Part shown: one piece after another, positions 9,501 to 16,170 of the stretch
Numbering within the stretch: the stretch's first letter is position 1
How the letters are laid out: each line of letters starts with the position of its first letter
Origin: Saprospiraceae bacterium
GTDB lineage: Bacteria; Bacteroidota; Bacteroidia; Bacteroidales; JAIPBB01
Length of the DNA: 18,120 bases
Reading direction: 5' to 3'
Assembly (NCBI GenBank): GCA_021739805.1
Contig: JAIPBB010000080.1
Coordinates: 1-18,120, forward strand
Translations under genes and position numbers: made by a program
The notes under the pieces: model-generated
Seen by the model: only the letters and a program-made list of their open reading frames with translations
Databases searched by the model: none
Told to the model about the DNA's origin: nothing

Positions 9501-9766
9501 TCTGTGTTACCATCATATTGACCGGTGAAAGCAATTGTTTTTCCGTCGGGAGAGAATCTTGAAAACATCTCATAACCGATGTCATTTGTAAGTTTTCGGG
9601 CATAACCGCCATTAGTTTCGACTGTGTACAAATCGCCTGCATAACTGAAAACAATTTGATTTCCATGAATAGCCGGAAAACGCATTAAACGTGCTTCTTC
9701 CTGTGAATAGCTAATATTTAAAAGTATAAATGCAAAAATTAGGGTAAATAAAAATTGTTTTTTCAT
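6515..9766 (-). CDS. Exported tricorn-type S41 protease
   Basis: This 1083-aa protein has the full tricorn layout. A signal peptide (residues 1-21, ending ISYSQ) predicts export, unlike cytosolic archaeal tricorn. Two TolB/WD40-like beta-propellers fill about 27-310 and 315-665, with repeated FSPDGK, WSPDGK and WSPDSK blade motifs. A helical C1 domain (about 690-755) carries GELSVGHAYV with probable catalytic H747. A PDZ domain spans about 762-855. The C2 S41 core (865-1055) has VIDGRGNGGGNV and NNYSASDGD. S971-D972 match tricorn S965-D966 (nucleophile and specificity residue), and E1030 in IIEGYGVEPD is the likely counterpart of E1023. Hence it is probably active, degrading peptides in the periplasm. 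A lysine/aspartate/glutamate-rich insert at 548-575 joins the second propeller to its last blades. The beta-helix gene lies 92 bp upstream on the same strand, so co-transcription is possible. Confidence 0.95.
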   Translation of the reverse strand: MKKQFLFTLIFAFILLNISYSQEEARLMRFPAIHGNQIVFSYAGDLYTVETNGGYARKLTNDIGYEMFSRFSPDGKTIAFTGQYDGNTEVFTIPAEGGVPKRQTYTATLGRDDISDRMGPNNIVMSWTRDGKNIIYRSRKQTFNDFQGQLFSASINGGLSTELPLPTGGFCSYSPDGKQLAFNRVMREFRTWKYYKGGMADDIWIYDFATKKTINITNNNAQDIIPMWHGNNIYFLSDRNRTMNLFVYNTESKEIKKVTNYTDYDIKFPSIGDKAIIFEKGGFLFTYDLATAEIKQIHIKISEDFNDSRNLLIDASKHIRGADLSPNAERLVFSARGDIFTVPAKSGITRNLTETSGAHDRNSIWSPDGKYIAYISDVSGEYEIYIINQDGSEKAIQLTKNADTYKYSISWSPDSKKILWNDKKNRLQYVEIESKKVTIVEQSKIFEFRNFSWSHDSKWITYARPEQNQMNKIILYNLDSKVKTEVTNGWYSSSDPSFSDDGKYLIFTSNRDFEPIYSQTEWNHAYRNMSKIYLVTLEKATPNPLTPEPDEVELKKDEPKAEDDKKDKKEKADVKIDIDGIQDRIVVFPTDASNYWNLNLVGNKLFYNEMSFGSDKGSSLKMFDLKTKKESVLGEGLGYSISANNKKMLISKGGKYYIIDLPSSKITLDEAVDVSNMQLIVKKKEEWKQIYDESWRQMRDFFYVENMHGVDWKAMHDKYAVLVSYVNNRNDLNYIIGELIGELSVGHAYVSGGDKPKPKRIQTGLLGAKLSRHSSGYYKVDEILKGENWRSGYRSPLSEVGVNVAEGSYILAIDGKSTKDMNDIYETLVNKAGKQVEMIVGSQPNLTDSRKVMVTPISDEANLYYFTWVQGNIEKVNKATNGEVGYIHIPDMVSTGLNEFAKYFYPQLNKKALVIDGRGNGGGNVSPMIIERLRREITRANMSRNSEVPGQTPRQMMNGPMVLIVNNYSASDGDLFPYSFKKHGIGKVVGLRTWGGVVGIRGSLPFIDGGQLNKPEFASYSSEESKWIIEGYGVEPDVVVDNDPAKEYAGEDEQLNKAIEIIKEELKNYKGLPPIPKAPDKSK

Positions 9767-9858
9767 TGTATAAAATTTAATTGTTTAATTGATTGAATAC
9801 TTAATACTTACTATTGTTACCTGTATGGTTATTTGTGCTTTGCATTAAAAATTTCAGC

Positions 9859-11646
9859 TTAAATTTTAATAATCCTTTTAGAAATTTTTTGATTGCCGCA
9901 AGTTACAGAAATTAAATAAATACCACTTGCAATTTTGCCGGGAATTATTAATTCATATTTGCCTGTTATATTTTGAGAAAAAGATTTGTTGATAATTAGC
10001 TTGCCATAAATGTCCACGATTTTTATGTTTAATAAATCCTGATTTTGTGATTTATATACAATATTGATTTTTTCAAGAAAAGGATTTGGAAAGATTGATA
10101 TCTCATCCTGAACATTAGTTTCTTCTAACGAAGTTGAATACTGCAAAAACGGACAAACTGTAAAATCGTAACCAATAACATAGCGTTTTAATGCCGGTAT
10201 GTCTTTAGCACCAAGAATATTTGGGATTCCAATTGTTGGCCATTGATGGATAGTTGTCCAAAAAATAGGAGTAGAACTTAAATAATAGGAGAGGTCGGGT
10301 AAAGTATTTGTTCCGCTTGGTGTTATGGTTCCTACATTATTATTTCCATATTCGAAATGTCCTGTTCCTGATAAACTATATTGAGCAACCATATCAAGAT
10401 TAATGTCATTTCCAACTAAATTCTGCGAATCGGATTCAATGGTTCCTGTGCTAAAAATAATACCGTAATGTTCTGTTCTGTTTCTGAAAAATGTATTATA
10501 TGGGCCTGAAGGACCCCATTCATGGTCAATTACAAGAGTTTGAACAATATTTCCTTCAAATAGATTTGCAAATGCATAATGTCCATGCAATGAAATATCT
10601 CCCCCGACATCGCTCGGAATTTCAGTTCTGAAAACTTCAAGTGAGTAATTGTACCCAAAAACATTTCCATTTGCTCCTGTTTTAACCATCATAGCATGAC
10701 GAAGGTGTTTGAATATATTGTCTTCAACCAAACATTCACCTGTGTGAGCGTGTAAAGCAATTCCATAACCACGGGTTCCGCTTCCATCATAAATAAATGA
10801 ATGATGAATGTAATTGCCTGTGAATTCGAGATTAGTGCAAAAGTGGGCGTTTATATGAGCTCCGACACTAACGTTACTTTCGACACCTTTTATCCAGCAG
10901 TTGGCTGCAAAGTTAAAGTCGAAATTTGAACCGGCTCCTGAAGTGGCATCATCTAATCGTTCGATATTCAGGCATTCGATTCCAACATTTGTTATTGGTG
11001 TAATCTTTCGCACTTCAAGATTTAAAGCAGTATCAAAATTTAATCGAAGAGCTGAATTAAGTACTAATGTATTGGCATTTACTGAACTGATTTTAAATAT
11101 TTGACCAACACATTTATCTGCCCATGCAATTGGGCTGGAATCCCAACTCCCGTTTTCCTGACGCATTTCGGCATAATCCCCTGCCGAAAACTGTGAAGCA
11201 TTATTAACTCCAATTTGTGATGAGCCTTTTGTGAAACCTGACATAACTTTCGTAAATGTTCCGCTTTGCCCTGCTGAAATACTTATGCAAGCTGCTGAAC
11301 TACCATTCATACTAAATTTTAGAAATGAAGAATCTGATGAAGCTCCTCTTAAAATTGCATTTGAAGGCATTACGATTGTTCCGCCAATATAATAAATCCC
11401 GGGAGGGAAATAAATTACACCTGCATTTCCACTTAGTGAACTGATGGCATTGTTTACGGCAGTCAAATCGTTAGTTGTGTCAGAGCCTGTAGCTCCAAAA
11501 CTAGTTACATCAATAATATTGGTAGGATTTGGAATAGTTCCATCATATCCGGCAGATGACCAGTCAACAATTCTGTTAGAAGGGATTGTCTGAGCGAAAA
11601 TACTACTGCATGAAATCAAAAGAATCGGAAGAATTTTTATTTTCAT
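9859..11646 (-). CDS. T9SS-exported right-handed beta-helix (pectate-lyase-3-like) protein
   Basis: This 595-aa protein has a signal peptide (1-19, ending SSIFAQ). Residues 43-110 match the N-terminus of pectate-lyase-3/GH55-type beta-helices: IIDVTSFGATGSDTTNDLTA, then VIYFPPGIYYIGGTIVMPSN. Coils rich in asparagine, glycine and histidine follow (about 220-435; for example NLEFTGNYIHHSF, LVEDNIFKHLRHAMMVKTG, SLHGHYAFANLFEGNIV). Residues 515-595 are a T9SS type A sorting domain (ISIFPNPFLEKINIVY, KIASGIYLISV). It should be secreted and probably binds or cuts a polysaccharide, but neither substrate nor catalytic residues can be assigned. No sugar-uptake (SusCD) genes lie nearby, so this is not an obvious polysaccharide utilisation locus. 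A candidate promoter lies just upstream. Confidence 0.88.
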   Translation of the reverse strand: MKIKILPILLISCSSIFAQTIPSNRIVDWSSAGYDGTIPNPTNIIDVTSFGATGSDTTNDLTAVNNAISSLSGNAGVIYFPPGIYYIGGTIVMPSNAILRGASSDSSFLKFSMNGSSAACISISAGQSGTFTKVMSGFTKGSSQIGVNNASQFSAGDYAEMRQENGSWDSSPIAWADKCVGQIFKISSVNANTLVLNSALRLNFDTALNLEVRKITPITNVGIECLNIERLDDATSGAGSNFDFNFAANCWIKGVESNVSVGAHINAHFCTNLEFTGNYIHHSFIYDGSGTRGYGIALHAHTGECLVEDNIFKHLRHAMMVKTGANGNVFGYNYSLEVFRTEIPSDVGGDISLHGHYAFANLFEGNIVQTLVIDHEWGPSGPYNTFFRNRTEHYGIIFSTGTIESDSQNLVGNDINLDMVAQYSLSGTGHFEYGNNNVGTITPSGTNTLPDLSYYLSSTPIFWTTIHQWPTIGIPNILGAKDIPALKRYVIGYDFTVCPFLQYSTSLEETNVQDEISIFPNPFLEKINIVYKSQNQDLLNIKIVDIYGKLIINKSFSQNITGKYELIIPGKIASGIYLISVTCGNQKISKRIIKI

Positions 11647-11672
11647 AATTGATAGGAATTTTTATTAGCTAT

Positions 11673-11706
11673 CAAACTTAATGAAAATAAAGAAACAAAT
11701 ATCAAA
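11673..11706 (-). promoter_or_regulatory. Candidate Bacteroidota promoter for the beta-helix gene
   Basis: On the minus strand, TAAGTTTG (11680-11673) fits the -7 consensus TAnnTTTG, about 27 bp before the ATG. TTTG at 11706-11703 is a possible -33 element with a 22-nt spacer, slightly long. The -33 region overlaps the left arm of the inverted-repeat element at 11696. Confidence 0.45.
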
Positions 11707-11911
11707 TAAATTCCAAAATAAATATCAAATAAAGCACAAAATACAAGTATCAAATAACAAATAAAAAACAAATAACAATGTATAAAATTCCAAACCTGAC
11801 TACCTAAACAGCATTTTTCGACATAGGTAGAATGTTTGCACCTAGCATCAAGTTTGGAATCCAGACGGACAAGTTTTGAATATTAAAAAATTGGAATTTA
11901 TTTGATATTTG
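11696..11911. repeat. Nested inverted-repeat element, 216 bp, in the DUF349/beta-helix gap
   Basis: The ends (11696-11716 and 11891-11911) are perfect 21-bp inverted repeats (one arm begins CAAATATCAAATAAATTCC). Inside lies a second pair, ATTCCAAACCTG (11787-11798) and CAAGTTTGGAAT (11849-11860), matching 11 of 12. Inside that is a third, CTACCT (11800-11805) and AGGTAG (11825-11830). The left half (11696-11780) repeats the phrase CAAATA several times. No open frame and no clear target-site duplication are visible. It could be a MITE-like or palindromic intergenic repeat, a structured RNA, or a double terminator for the DUF349 gene. Confidence 0.65.
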
Positions 11912-11936
11912 TCTTTTGTTTTTTGTGATTTTCACC

Positions 11937-14246
11937 CTATATAGAACTCAAATACTTAAGTTTTGCTTCTAAAATTAGTAATTCATTTTTTGAAACCTGG
12001 ATTTTCTTTTCAAATTCTTCTTTTAAGATGTCGGCTTTTTTTGAATTAGCAAAGAATCCCATATTATTTTCCCAGAGAGTGATATCGTTTTTGAGTTTGC
12101 TTATTTTGTTTGAAATATAAATTTTTTCTTTGTAAATAGAATTTTTTCCTTCAGATGTTGAACTAATATTTTCAAACTTTGATTTAAAACTCATTGTACT
12201 TATTTCTACAGCTGATATTTTCAGCTCTTCAAGTCTTTTTTCAATAACGGCACGGAATTGCTTTTGAAGTTTTTGTTTTTCATTTATAGGGACATGTCCT
12301 GTTTCAGTCCATTCTCTTTGGATTTCTTTAATTATTTTTAAGTTTTCATTCTTAGTGCCACTAAATTCAAGCTGTTCAACTCTTTTTATAATATCAAGTT
12401 TTGCTTGCATATTATTTTTCTCATGGACATCGATATTTTTAAAGTAATCTGCTTTTCTATTGAAGAATTCATCGCAAGCAGATCTGAATCTTTTCCAAAT
12501 TTTATCAGAAAATTTTCGTGGTACCGGTCCAATATTTTTCCAGTTTTGCTGAAGTTTTATTAATTGGTTTGATGTATTTTTCCAGTCAGAACTATCTTTA
12601 AGTGATTCAGCTTCAGCACAAATGTCAAGTTTTAAATTGTAGTTGTTAACTTGCTCATCTTTGATTTCATTAAAGAATTCTTTTTTGTTTGCATAGAAAG
12701 TATTCATTGAAGTTTTGAATCTTTCCCAAATTTCTTCGTTATTAGCTTTTGGAACAGAACCAATAGTCTTCCATATCTTTAGAAGCTCGTCAACTTCATC
12801 AGTTTTTTCTTGCCAAATTTTTATTGAGGTAATTTCTTTATTCAGAACTTCTTCAATTTTTTCGCATAATGCTAATTTTGCAGATAAGTTGTTAAGTTGT
12901 TCGTCTTGGACTTTTTCGTAATACTCTCTTCTCCTTTGATTTATTTTATCAGACGCACTTTTGAATCTTTCCCATATTTCGTCCTTTTTCTCCTGTGGTA
13001 CAGGTCCAATTTCTTTCCATTTGTCATGATGTTTTTGAAGCTCTTTAAAAGATTTTATTATTGAAGTTTCAAGTAATAATTCTTCGGCTTTTTCACATAA
13101 CTCAATTTTTAATTCAAGGTTTTTCTTTAGGTCAAGGTCGCGAAGTTCATTATTGATTTTAACTTTATCGAAGAATTTTTCGACAAGGAAATGATAACTT
13201 TGCCATAGATTGTTGATTTCATTCTTTGGAACCATCCCAACATTCTTCCATTTATCCTGTAAGTCTTTGAATTCATCGTAGGTTTTCTTTAATGATTCTT
13301 CTGAATTAATAAGTTCTTTCAGCTCTTCTAAAATTTGTTTTTTAATTTCAAGATTTTCAAGTTTAAGCTTTTCTTGTTCTTCAATAAACTTTGATTTCTT
13401 TAATTTATAAATTTCGAAAGCAGCTTTAAATCTGTTTTCAAGAGGGTTTATTTCAGGTGTATAAACTTCTTCTTCACCACCTTCATCAATATATGTTTGG
13501 AATTTCTGTTTTTTTTCTTCTTTAATTTTCTTAAGATATGCCACTTTAATTAATGAAACTTTGGTTTTGATTTCATTAATATCATCGTTTTGTACTAATT
13601 CTTCAATAAGTTCAATAAGCTTTTCTGTTGAAAAGGTATGATATTCTGCTTCTAGTTCTTCTTTGTTAATTTCAGGAACTTCAACTATAGTTTCTTTTGA
13701 AGCTTTTTTTTGCTTTTTGTCTTTAGAATCAATGCTGTCATCTTCTTTGTCGGGTTTTTCAGCATCACCTTCTTCAATAACTTCTTCTGCTTCTACCTGA
13801 TTGATAACGGAATCCGGTATTGACTTTTCAACAATTTCTTCTTTTATTTCTACAATCTTTTCTTCTATCAAAGCTTTTGGCTCTTTCTTAACTTTAGCCT
13901 TTGATTCTATTTTAAGCTCTGGTTCTGGCACAACAACTTCTTTAGTTTCAGCTTTTTCTTCAATGGTTTCTTCGGGGACTTCATCCTTGTTGCTATCAGG
14001 ATTTATTTCTGGAATGTCATCGGTGCTTTTGTCTTTAGCTATGACTGGATTTGGAATTTCTTCAACCGATATTGCTTCGGATTTTTCTGATAATTCATCA
14101 CTTATGATTTCGGTATCAGTATTTTTTTTAGAAGCTTTTTTTGACTCGATAGCTTTTGGGCTTGCTTTCTTAACGCTTTTTTTTTCTGAATTTTCGCCAT
14201 TTTGGTTTTCAATCTGGCTTTTATCAGTTTCAGTTGATTGTGTCAT
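11937..14246 (-). CDS. DUF349-repeat protein with long acidic N-terminal region
   Basis: This 769-aa protein lacks a signal peptide and membrane segments, so it is cytoplasmic. Residues 1-195 are low-complexity and very rich in E, K, D and S, probably disordered. Residues 280-675 hold five DUF349 repeats of 77-82 aa, each with the hallmark W-K-x-[IV]-G-x-V-P: WKNVGMVP (333), WKEIGPVP (410), WKTIGSVP (492), WKNIGPVP (569) and the divergent WTETGHVP (646). Three of the first four are followed by an IWERF- or IWKRF-like helix. Residues 700-765 form a final coiled coil. DUF349 proteins are common in Bacteroidota and their function is not firmly established. The ATG at 14246 is the first in frame. 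It is transcribed away from the M23 gene, with a probable promoter at 14394-14421, and is followed by the inverted-repeat element. Confidence 0.92.
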   Translation of the reverse strand: MTQSTETDKSQIENQNGENSEKKSVKKASPKAIESKKASKKNTDTEIISDELSEKSEAISVEEIPNPVIAKDKSTDDIPEINPDSNKDEVPEETIEEKAETKEVVVPEPELKIESKAKVKKEPKALIEEKIVEIKEEIVEKSIPDSVINQVEAEEVIEEGDAEKPDKEDDSIDSKDKKQKKASKETIVEVPEINKEELEAEYHTFSTEKLIELIEELVQNDDINEIKTKVSLIKVAYLKKIKEEKKQKFQTYIDEGGEEEVYTPEINPLENRFKAAFEIYKLKKSKFIEEQEKLKLENLEIKKQILEELKELINSEESLKKTYDEFKDLQDKWKNVGMVPKNEINNLWQSYHFLVEKFFDKVKINNELRDLDLKKNLELKIELCEKAEELLLETSIIKSFKELQKHHDKWKEIGPVPQEKKDEIWERFKSASDKINQRRREYYEKVQDEQLNNLSAKLALCEKIEEVLNKEITSIKIWQEKTDEVDELLKIWKTIGSVPKANNEEIWERFKTSMNTFYANKKEFFNEIKDEQVNNYNLKLDICAEAESLKDSSDWKNTSNQLIKLQQNWKNIGPVPRKFSDKIWKRFRSACDEFFNRKADYFKNIDVHEKNNMQAKLDIIKRVEQLEFSGTKNENLKIIKEIQREWTETGHVPINEKQKLQKQFRAVIEKRLEELKISAVEISTMSFKSKFENISSTSEGKNSIYKEKIYISNKISKLKNDITLWENNMGFFANSKKADILKEEFEKKIQVSKNELLILEAKLKYLSSI

Positions 14247-14393
14247 TTCTTATTATTTCTTTAGCTATTACAGCTTTTCCAGAATTCTCCCCCTATTTAT
14301 AATAGGATTTGATTGGGTGTTAATATTAATATTTCAAAATAAACAATTGTTTAATACAGTATTCTCTATGTTATTGAGAGATTTGTAGGATTG

Positions 14394-14421
14394 CAAAAGT
14401 AATAATATTTCTTAATAACAA
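14394..14421 (-). promoter_or_regulatory. Candidate promoter for the DUF349 gene
   Basis: On the minus strand, TACTTTTG (14401-14394) fits TAnnTTTG, and TTG (14421-14419) lies 17 nt upstream as a -33 element. Transcription would start near 14387, giving a leader of about 140 nt that includes the 14-bp palindrome at 14340-14353. Confidence 0.5.
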
Positions 14422-14605
14422 TTCATTTTTTTAGTTTTTCCCGAATTCGCCTATTGAATGTAATTTCTTAGGTGCATTATTTGAAAAATAAAATTTTAAG
14501 TTTTTTAGCTTTGTATTTAACCATAATATTAGCTAATTATGTATTCTCAACTTAGCAAGACAATTAATTTCAGATAATGATTTATTAGGTGTGTAGATAT
14601 TTTAA

Positions 14606-14613
14606 TAATTTTG
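14606..14613 (+). promoter_or_regulatory. Candidate -7 promoter element for the M23 gene
   Basis: TAATTTTG fits TAnnTTTG and lies 51 bp before the ATG at 14665. No good -33 element is seen at the right distance. The alternative is TAGCTTTG at 14506-14513, with TTTG at 14480-14483 (22-nt spacer) and a leader of about 145 nt. Confidence 0.35.
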
Positions 14614-14664
14614 GGCTTTTTTAATAAATACAAAATCAAATAATATTTGAATTAAATATTAGTA

Positions 14665-15570
14665 ATGCAATATAAAATCATCATTTCTTTTTCAATTATA
14701 ATTACTCTGATTTTTGGGAATTTAAAAGCTCAAATTATTCCACCTGACCCTGATACTATTAAAATAGTTGAAAGTTTTAACGATAGCATTGACCTTGCTT
14801 CGCACTTTTATAATGTTTATGATTCATTGTCAATTTATTTTTATCCGGCTTCTGATAAATACGATAATTGGAATACTGATGAAATAACCTATCAAAAACT
14901 TGATTCATCGATGAATCATGCTGATTCATTGTTCAATATGGATACTAGCTTAATTGTTTTGCAGCATGATAATAGTGTTGAATATGTTCATCCATTTTGC
15001 GGACTAGTTACTTCACGTTTTGGCGGAAGAAGAAGCAGGTTTCACTATGGAATTGATGTTGACCTGGTAACAGGCGATACAGTTCGCTGTGCCTTTGATG
15101 GGATGGTGAGAATAAATCAATATCATCGTGGTTATGGTAATATTGTTGTCGTGAGACATAATAATGGATTGGAAACCGTTTATGCTCATCTTTCACAGCC
15201 ATTGGTTGATACAAGTCAATTTATAAAAGCTGGGGATATTATCGGACTTGGTGGAAATACTGGTCGCTCAACCGGCAGTCATCTTCATTTTGAAGTCAGA
15301 TACCTTGGTGCGGCAATAAATCCTGAAGCTCTTATTGATTTTAAAGAATGCAAGCTAAAACGAGATACTTTGTTTTTAAATAAGAAAAATTTTGGCTATT
15401 TGGTTGAATTGCGAGCTTTGAAAGATGCAAAATATCATACAGTAAAATCAGGAAATACATTAGGTCACATAGCTAGAGTTTATGGTACTTCTGTTTCGGC
15501 TTTATGTCGTATGAATGGAATCAGACCTACAACTATTCTTCAGATTGGGCAAAAGCTTAGAGTGAGATAA
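14665..15570 (+). CDS. Exported M23 metallopeptidase with C-terminal LysM
   Basis: This 301-aa protein has a signal peptide (1-23, hydrophobic IIISFSIIITLIFGNLKAQ) and acts outside the cytoplasm. Residues 105-222 are an M23 (LytM/DD-endopeptidase) domain with every zinc and catalytic motif: H127 and D131 in FHYGIDVD, H175 in YAHLS, and H206-x-H208 in SHLHFEVRY. The family cuts peptide cross-links in peptidoglycan. Residues 257-301 are a LysM peptidoglycan-binding domain (YHTVKSGNTLGHIARVYGTS, ending IGQKLRVR). Between the signal and catalytic domain lie about 80 residues with no recognised domain. Enzyme before LysM is a common order in this phylum. It is probably a cell-wall remodelling hydrolase or, less likely given complete motifs, an amidase activator. 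It is transcribed alone; the next gene has its own promoter and riboswitch. Confidence 0.95.
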   Translation: MQYKIIISFSIIITLIFGNLKAQIIPPDPDTIKIVESFNDSIDLASHFYNVYDSLSIYFYPASDKYDNWNTDEITYQKLDSSMNHADSLFNMDTSLIVLQHDNSVEYVHPFCGLVTSRFGGRRSRFHYGIDVDLVTGDTVRCAFDGMVRINQYHRGYGNIVVVRHNNGLETVYAHLSQPLVDTSQFIKAGDIIGLGGNTGRSTGSHLHFEVRYLGAAINPEALIDFKECKLKRDTLFLNKKNFGYLVELRALKDAKYHTVKSGNTLGHIARVYGTSVSALCRMNGIRPTTILQIGQKLRVR

Positions 15571-15583
15571 TTAAAAAAGTTTT

Positions 15584-15652
15584 GGGTTTCAGGTTTCATA
15601 CTTCGACTCCCTCAGTGCTAGGGTTTCGGGTTTCAAGTTTTCACAAGTTTTC
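15584..15652 (+). repeat. Degenerate short-phrase repeat (GGGTTTC / AAGTTTTC)
   Basis: The spacer after the M23 gene contains GGGTTTC, AGGTTTC, GGGTTTC, GGGTTTC, AAGTTTTC and AAGTTTTC. These are interrupted at 15601-15618 by CTTCGACTCCCTCAGTGC. No gene or terminator is seen in 15571-15660. Confidence 0.7.
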
Positions 15653-15660
15653 AACATCCA

Positions 15661-15690
15661 TTTGTTTTAATTCATTTTTATATATTTTTG
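15661..15690 (+). promoter_or_regulatory. Bacteroidota-type promoter of the riboswitch/BtuB unit
   Basis: TTTG (15661-15664), an 18-nt spacer and TATTTTTG (15683-15690) fit the Bacteroidota consensus TTTG-N19-TAnnTTTG well. The expected transcription start is about 15696-15698, exactly where the first paired strand of the riboswitch begins. Confidence 0.75.
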
Positions 15691-15696
15691 TGTCAT

Positions 15697-15865
15697 TAGT
15701 GGTATGCCGATAATTTCAATTGTCGTGCATAAAAGGGAATGCCGTGAAAATCGTCAACAGTACCCGCTGCTGTAAGCTCTATAAAACTTTTTGAAAATCT
15801 TAAGTCACTGCCCATGAGGGTGGGAAGACGTTCAAAAAGGGAGTAAGTCAGAAGACCTGCCATTA
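15697..15865 (+). ncRNA. Cobalamin (B12) riboswitch
   Basis: The conserved core is present in order: AAAAGGGAATGCCGTGAAAA (15731-15750), AGTACCCGCTGCTGTAA (15759-15775), AAGTCACTGCCC (15801-15812), GGGTGGGAAGACG (15818-15830) and the B12 box AGTCAGAAGACCTGCC (15846-15861). The closing helix P1 can form between TAGTGGTA (15697-15704) and TGCCATTA (15858-15865) with two wobbles. The class binds adenosylcobalamin or related corrinoids and usually lowers expression when bound. It stands before a BtuB-like receptor, its commonest partner. The expression platform is not clear; it must lie in the 305-nt stretch before the start codon. Confidence 0.96.
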
Positions 15866-16170
15866 AATTACAAATTCAAAGCTTTCGGGAGAAAAAGCAA
15901 GGATGAATTTTAAACAAAATTTTCCGACAAAAATCCCCAAAGGTGCGAATGATAGTTAAAGTGGTTATGATTGTACATAATGAATGAAAAAAAATGCAAA
16001 ACATTTAAAAATTACTCCAATGTAGAAAGATGCATGAAGTCAGAAGACCGAAGACAGAAGTAAGTGTAATACAATCTTTCGACTTCTGACCTAAGAATCT
16101 ACAGGGAATTATTATTCCATTTAATACAATTTAAACCACAAATTATTAATCATTAAACCTTTAATCAATC
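15866..16170 (+). other. Long leader between riboswitch and receptor start
   Basis: No gene is supported. A hairpin at 15881-15898 (GCTTT/AAAGC) can be capped by a C-GGGA-G GNRA-type tetraloop. AATTTT/AAAATT (15906-15911 and 15916-15921) can form a second small stem. A larger nested inverted repeat lies at 16021-16103. There is no hairpin with a T tract typical of an intrinsic terminator, so control by access to the ribosome-binding region is as likely as termination. The start codon is preceded by an AT-rich stretch with no Shine-Dalgarno sequence, as is usual in this phylum. Confidence 0.6.
16021..16103 (+). repeat. Nested inverted repeat in the riboswitch leader
   Basis: The outer pair is TGTAGA (16021-16026) and TCTACA (16098-16103). 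The inner pair is GTCAGAAG (16039-16046) and CTTCTGAC (16083-16090), both perfect. An alternative inner pairing uses CAGAAGT (16055-16061) with ACTTCTG (16082-16088). The segment AAGTCAGAAGACC (16037-16049) is an exact 13-nt copy of the riboswitch B12 box at 15845-15857. Confidence 0.65.

Larger units (their letters stand above)
14247..14664. other. Divergent intergenic region, DUF349 / M23 genes
   Basis: This 418-bp gap has no gene and carries outward-facing promoter candidates for both neighbours. A 14-bp perfect palindrome TAAACAATTGTTTA (14340-14353) lies in the probable DUF349 leader. A small inverted repeat CCTATT/AATAGG lies at about 14291-14305. TAGCTTTG (14506-14513) is a second, more distant -7 match for the M23 gene. 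The remainder is featureless AT-rich sequence. Confidence 0.5.

Noticed and set aside
9124..9666. Minus-strand open frames of 85 and 89 codons
   Set aside because: They overlap the tricorn-type gene in other frames and show no family features.
11696..11911. CRISPR array reading of the CAAATA-rich region
   Set aside because: The phrase copies are short, irregularly spaced and without unique spacers, and no cas genes are present.
13801..14388. 195-codon plus-strand open frame rich in serine and phenylalanine
   Set aside because: It is the antisense shadow of the E/K-rich N-terminus of the DUF349 gene; its composition follows directly from complementing GAA/AAA-type codons.
15601..15618. CTTCGACTCCCTCAGTGC as a possible attachment site or terminator
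   Set aside because: It has only a four-pair hairpin (CCCT/AGGG with flanking bases), no T tract and no integrase nearby; it looks like part of the degenerate repeat spacer.
15903..15959. 18-codon open frame (MNFKQNFPTKIPKGANDS) in the riboswitch leader
   Set aside because: No proper upstream ribosome-binding signal and too short to distinguish from chance; could be checked by ribosome profiling.
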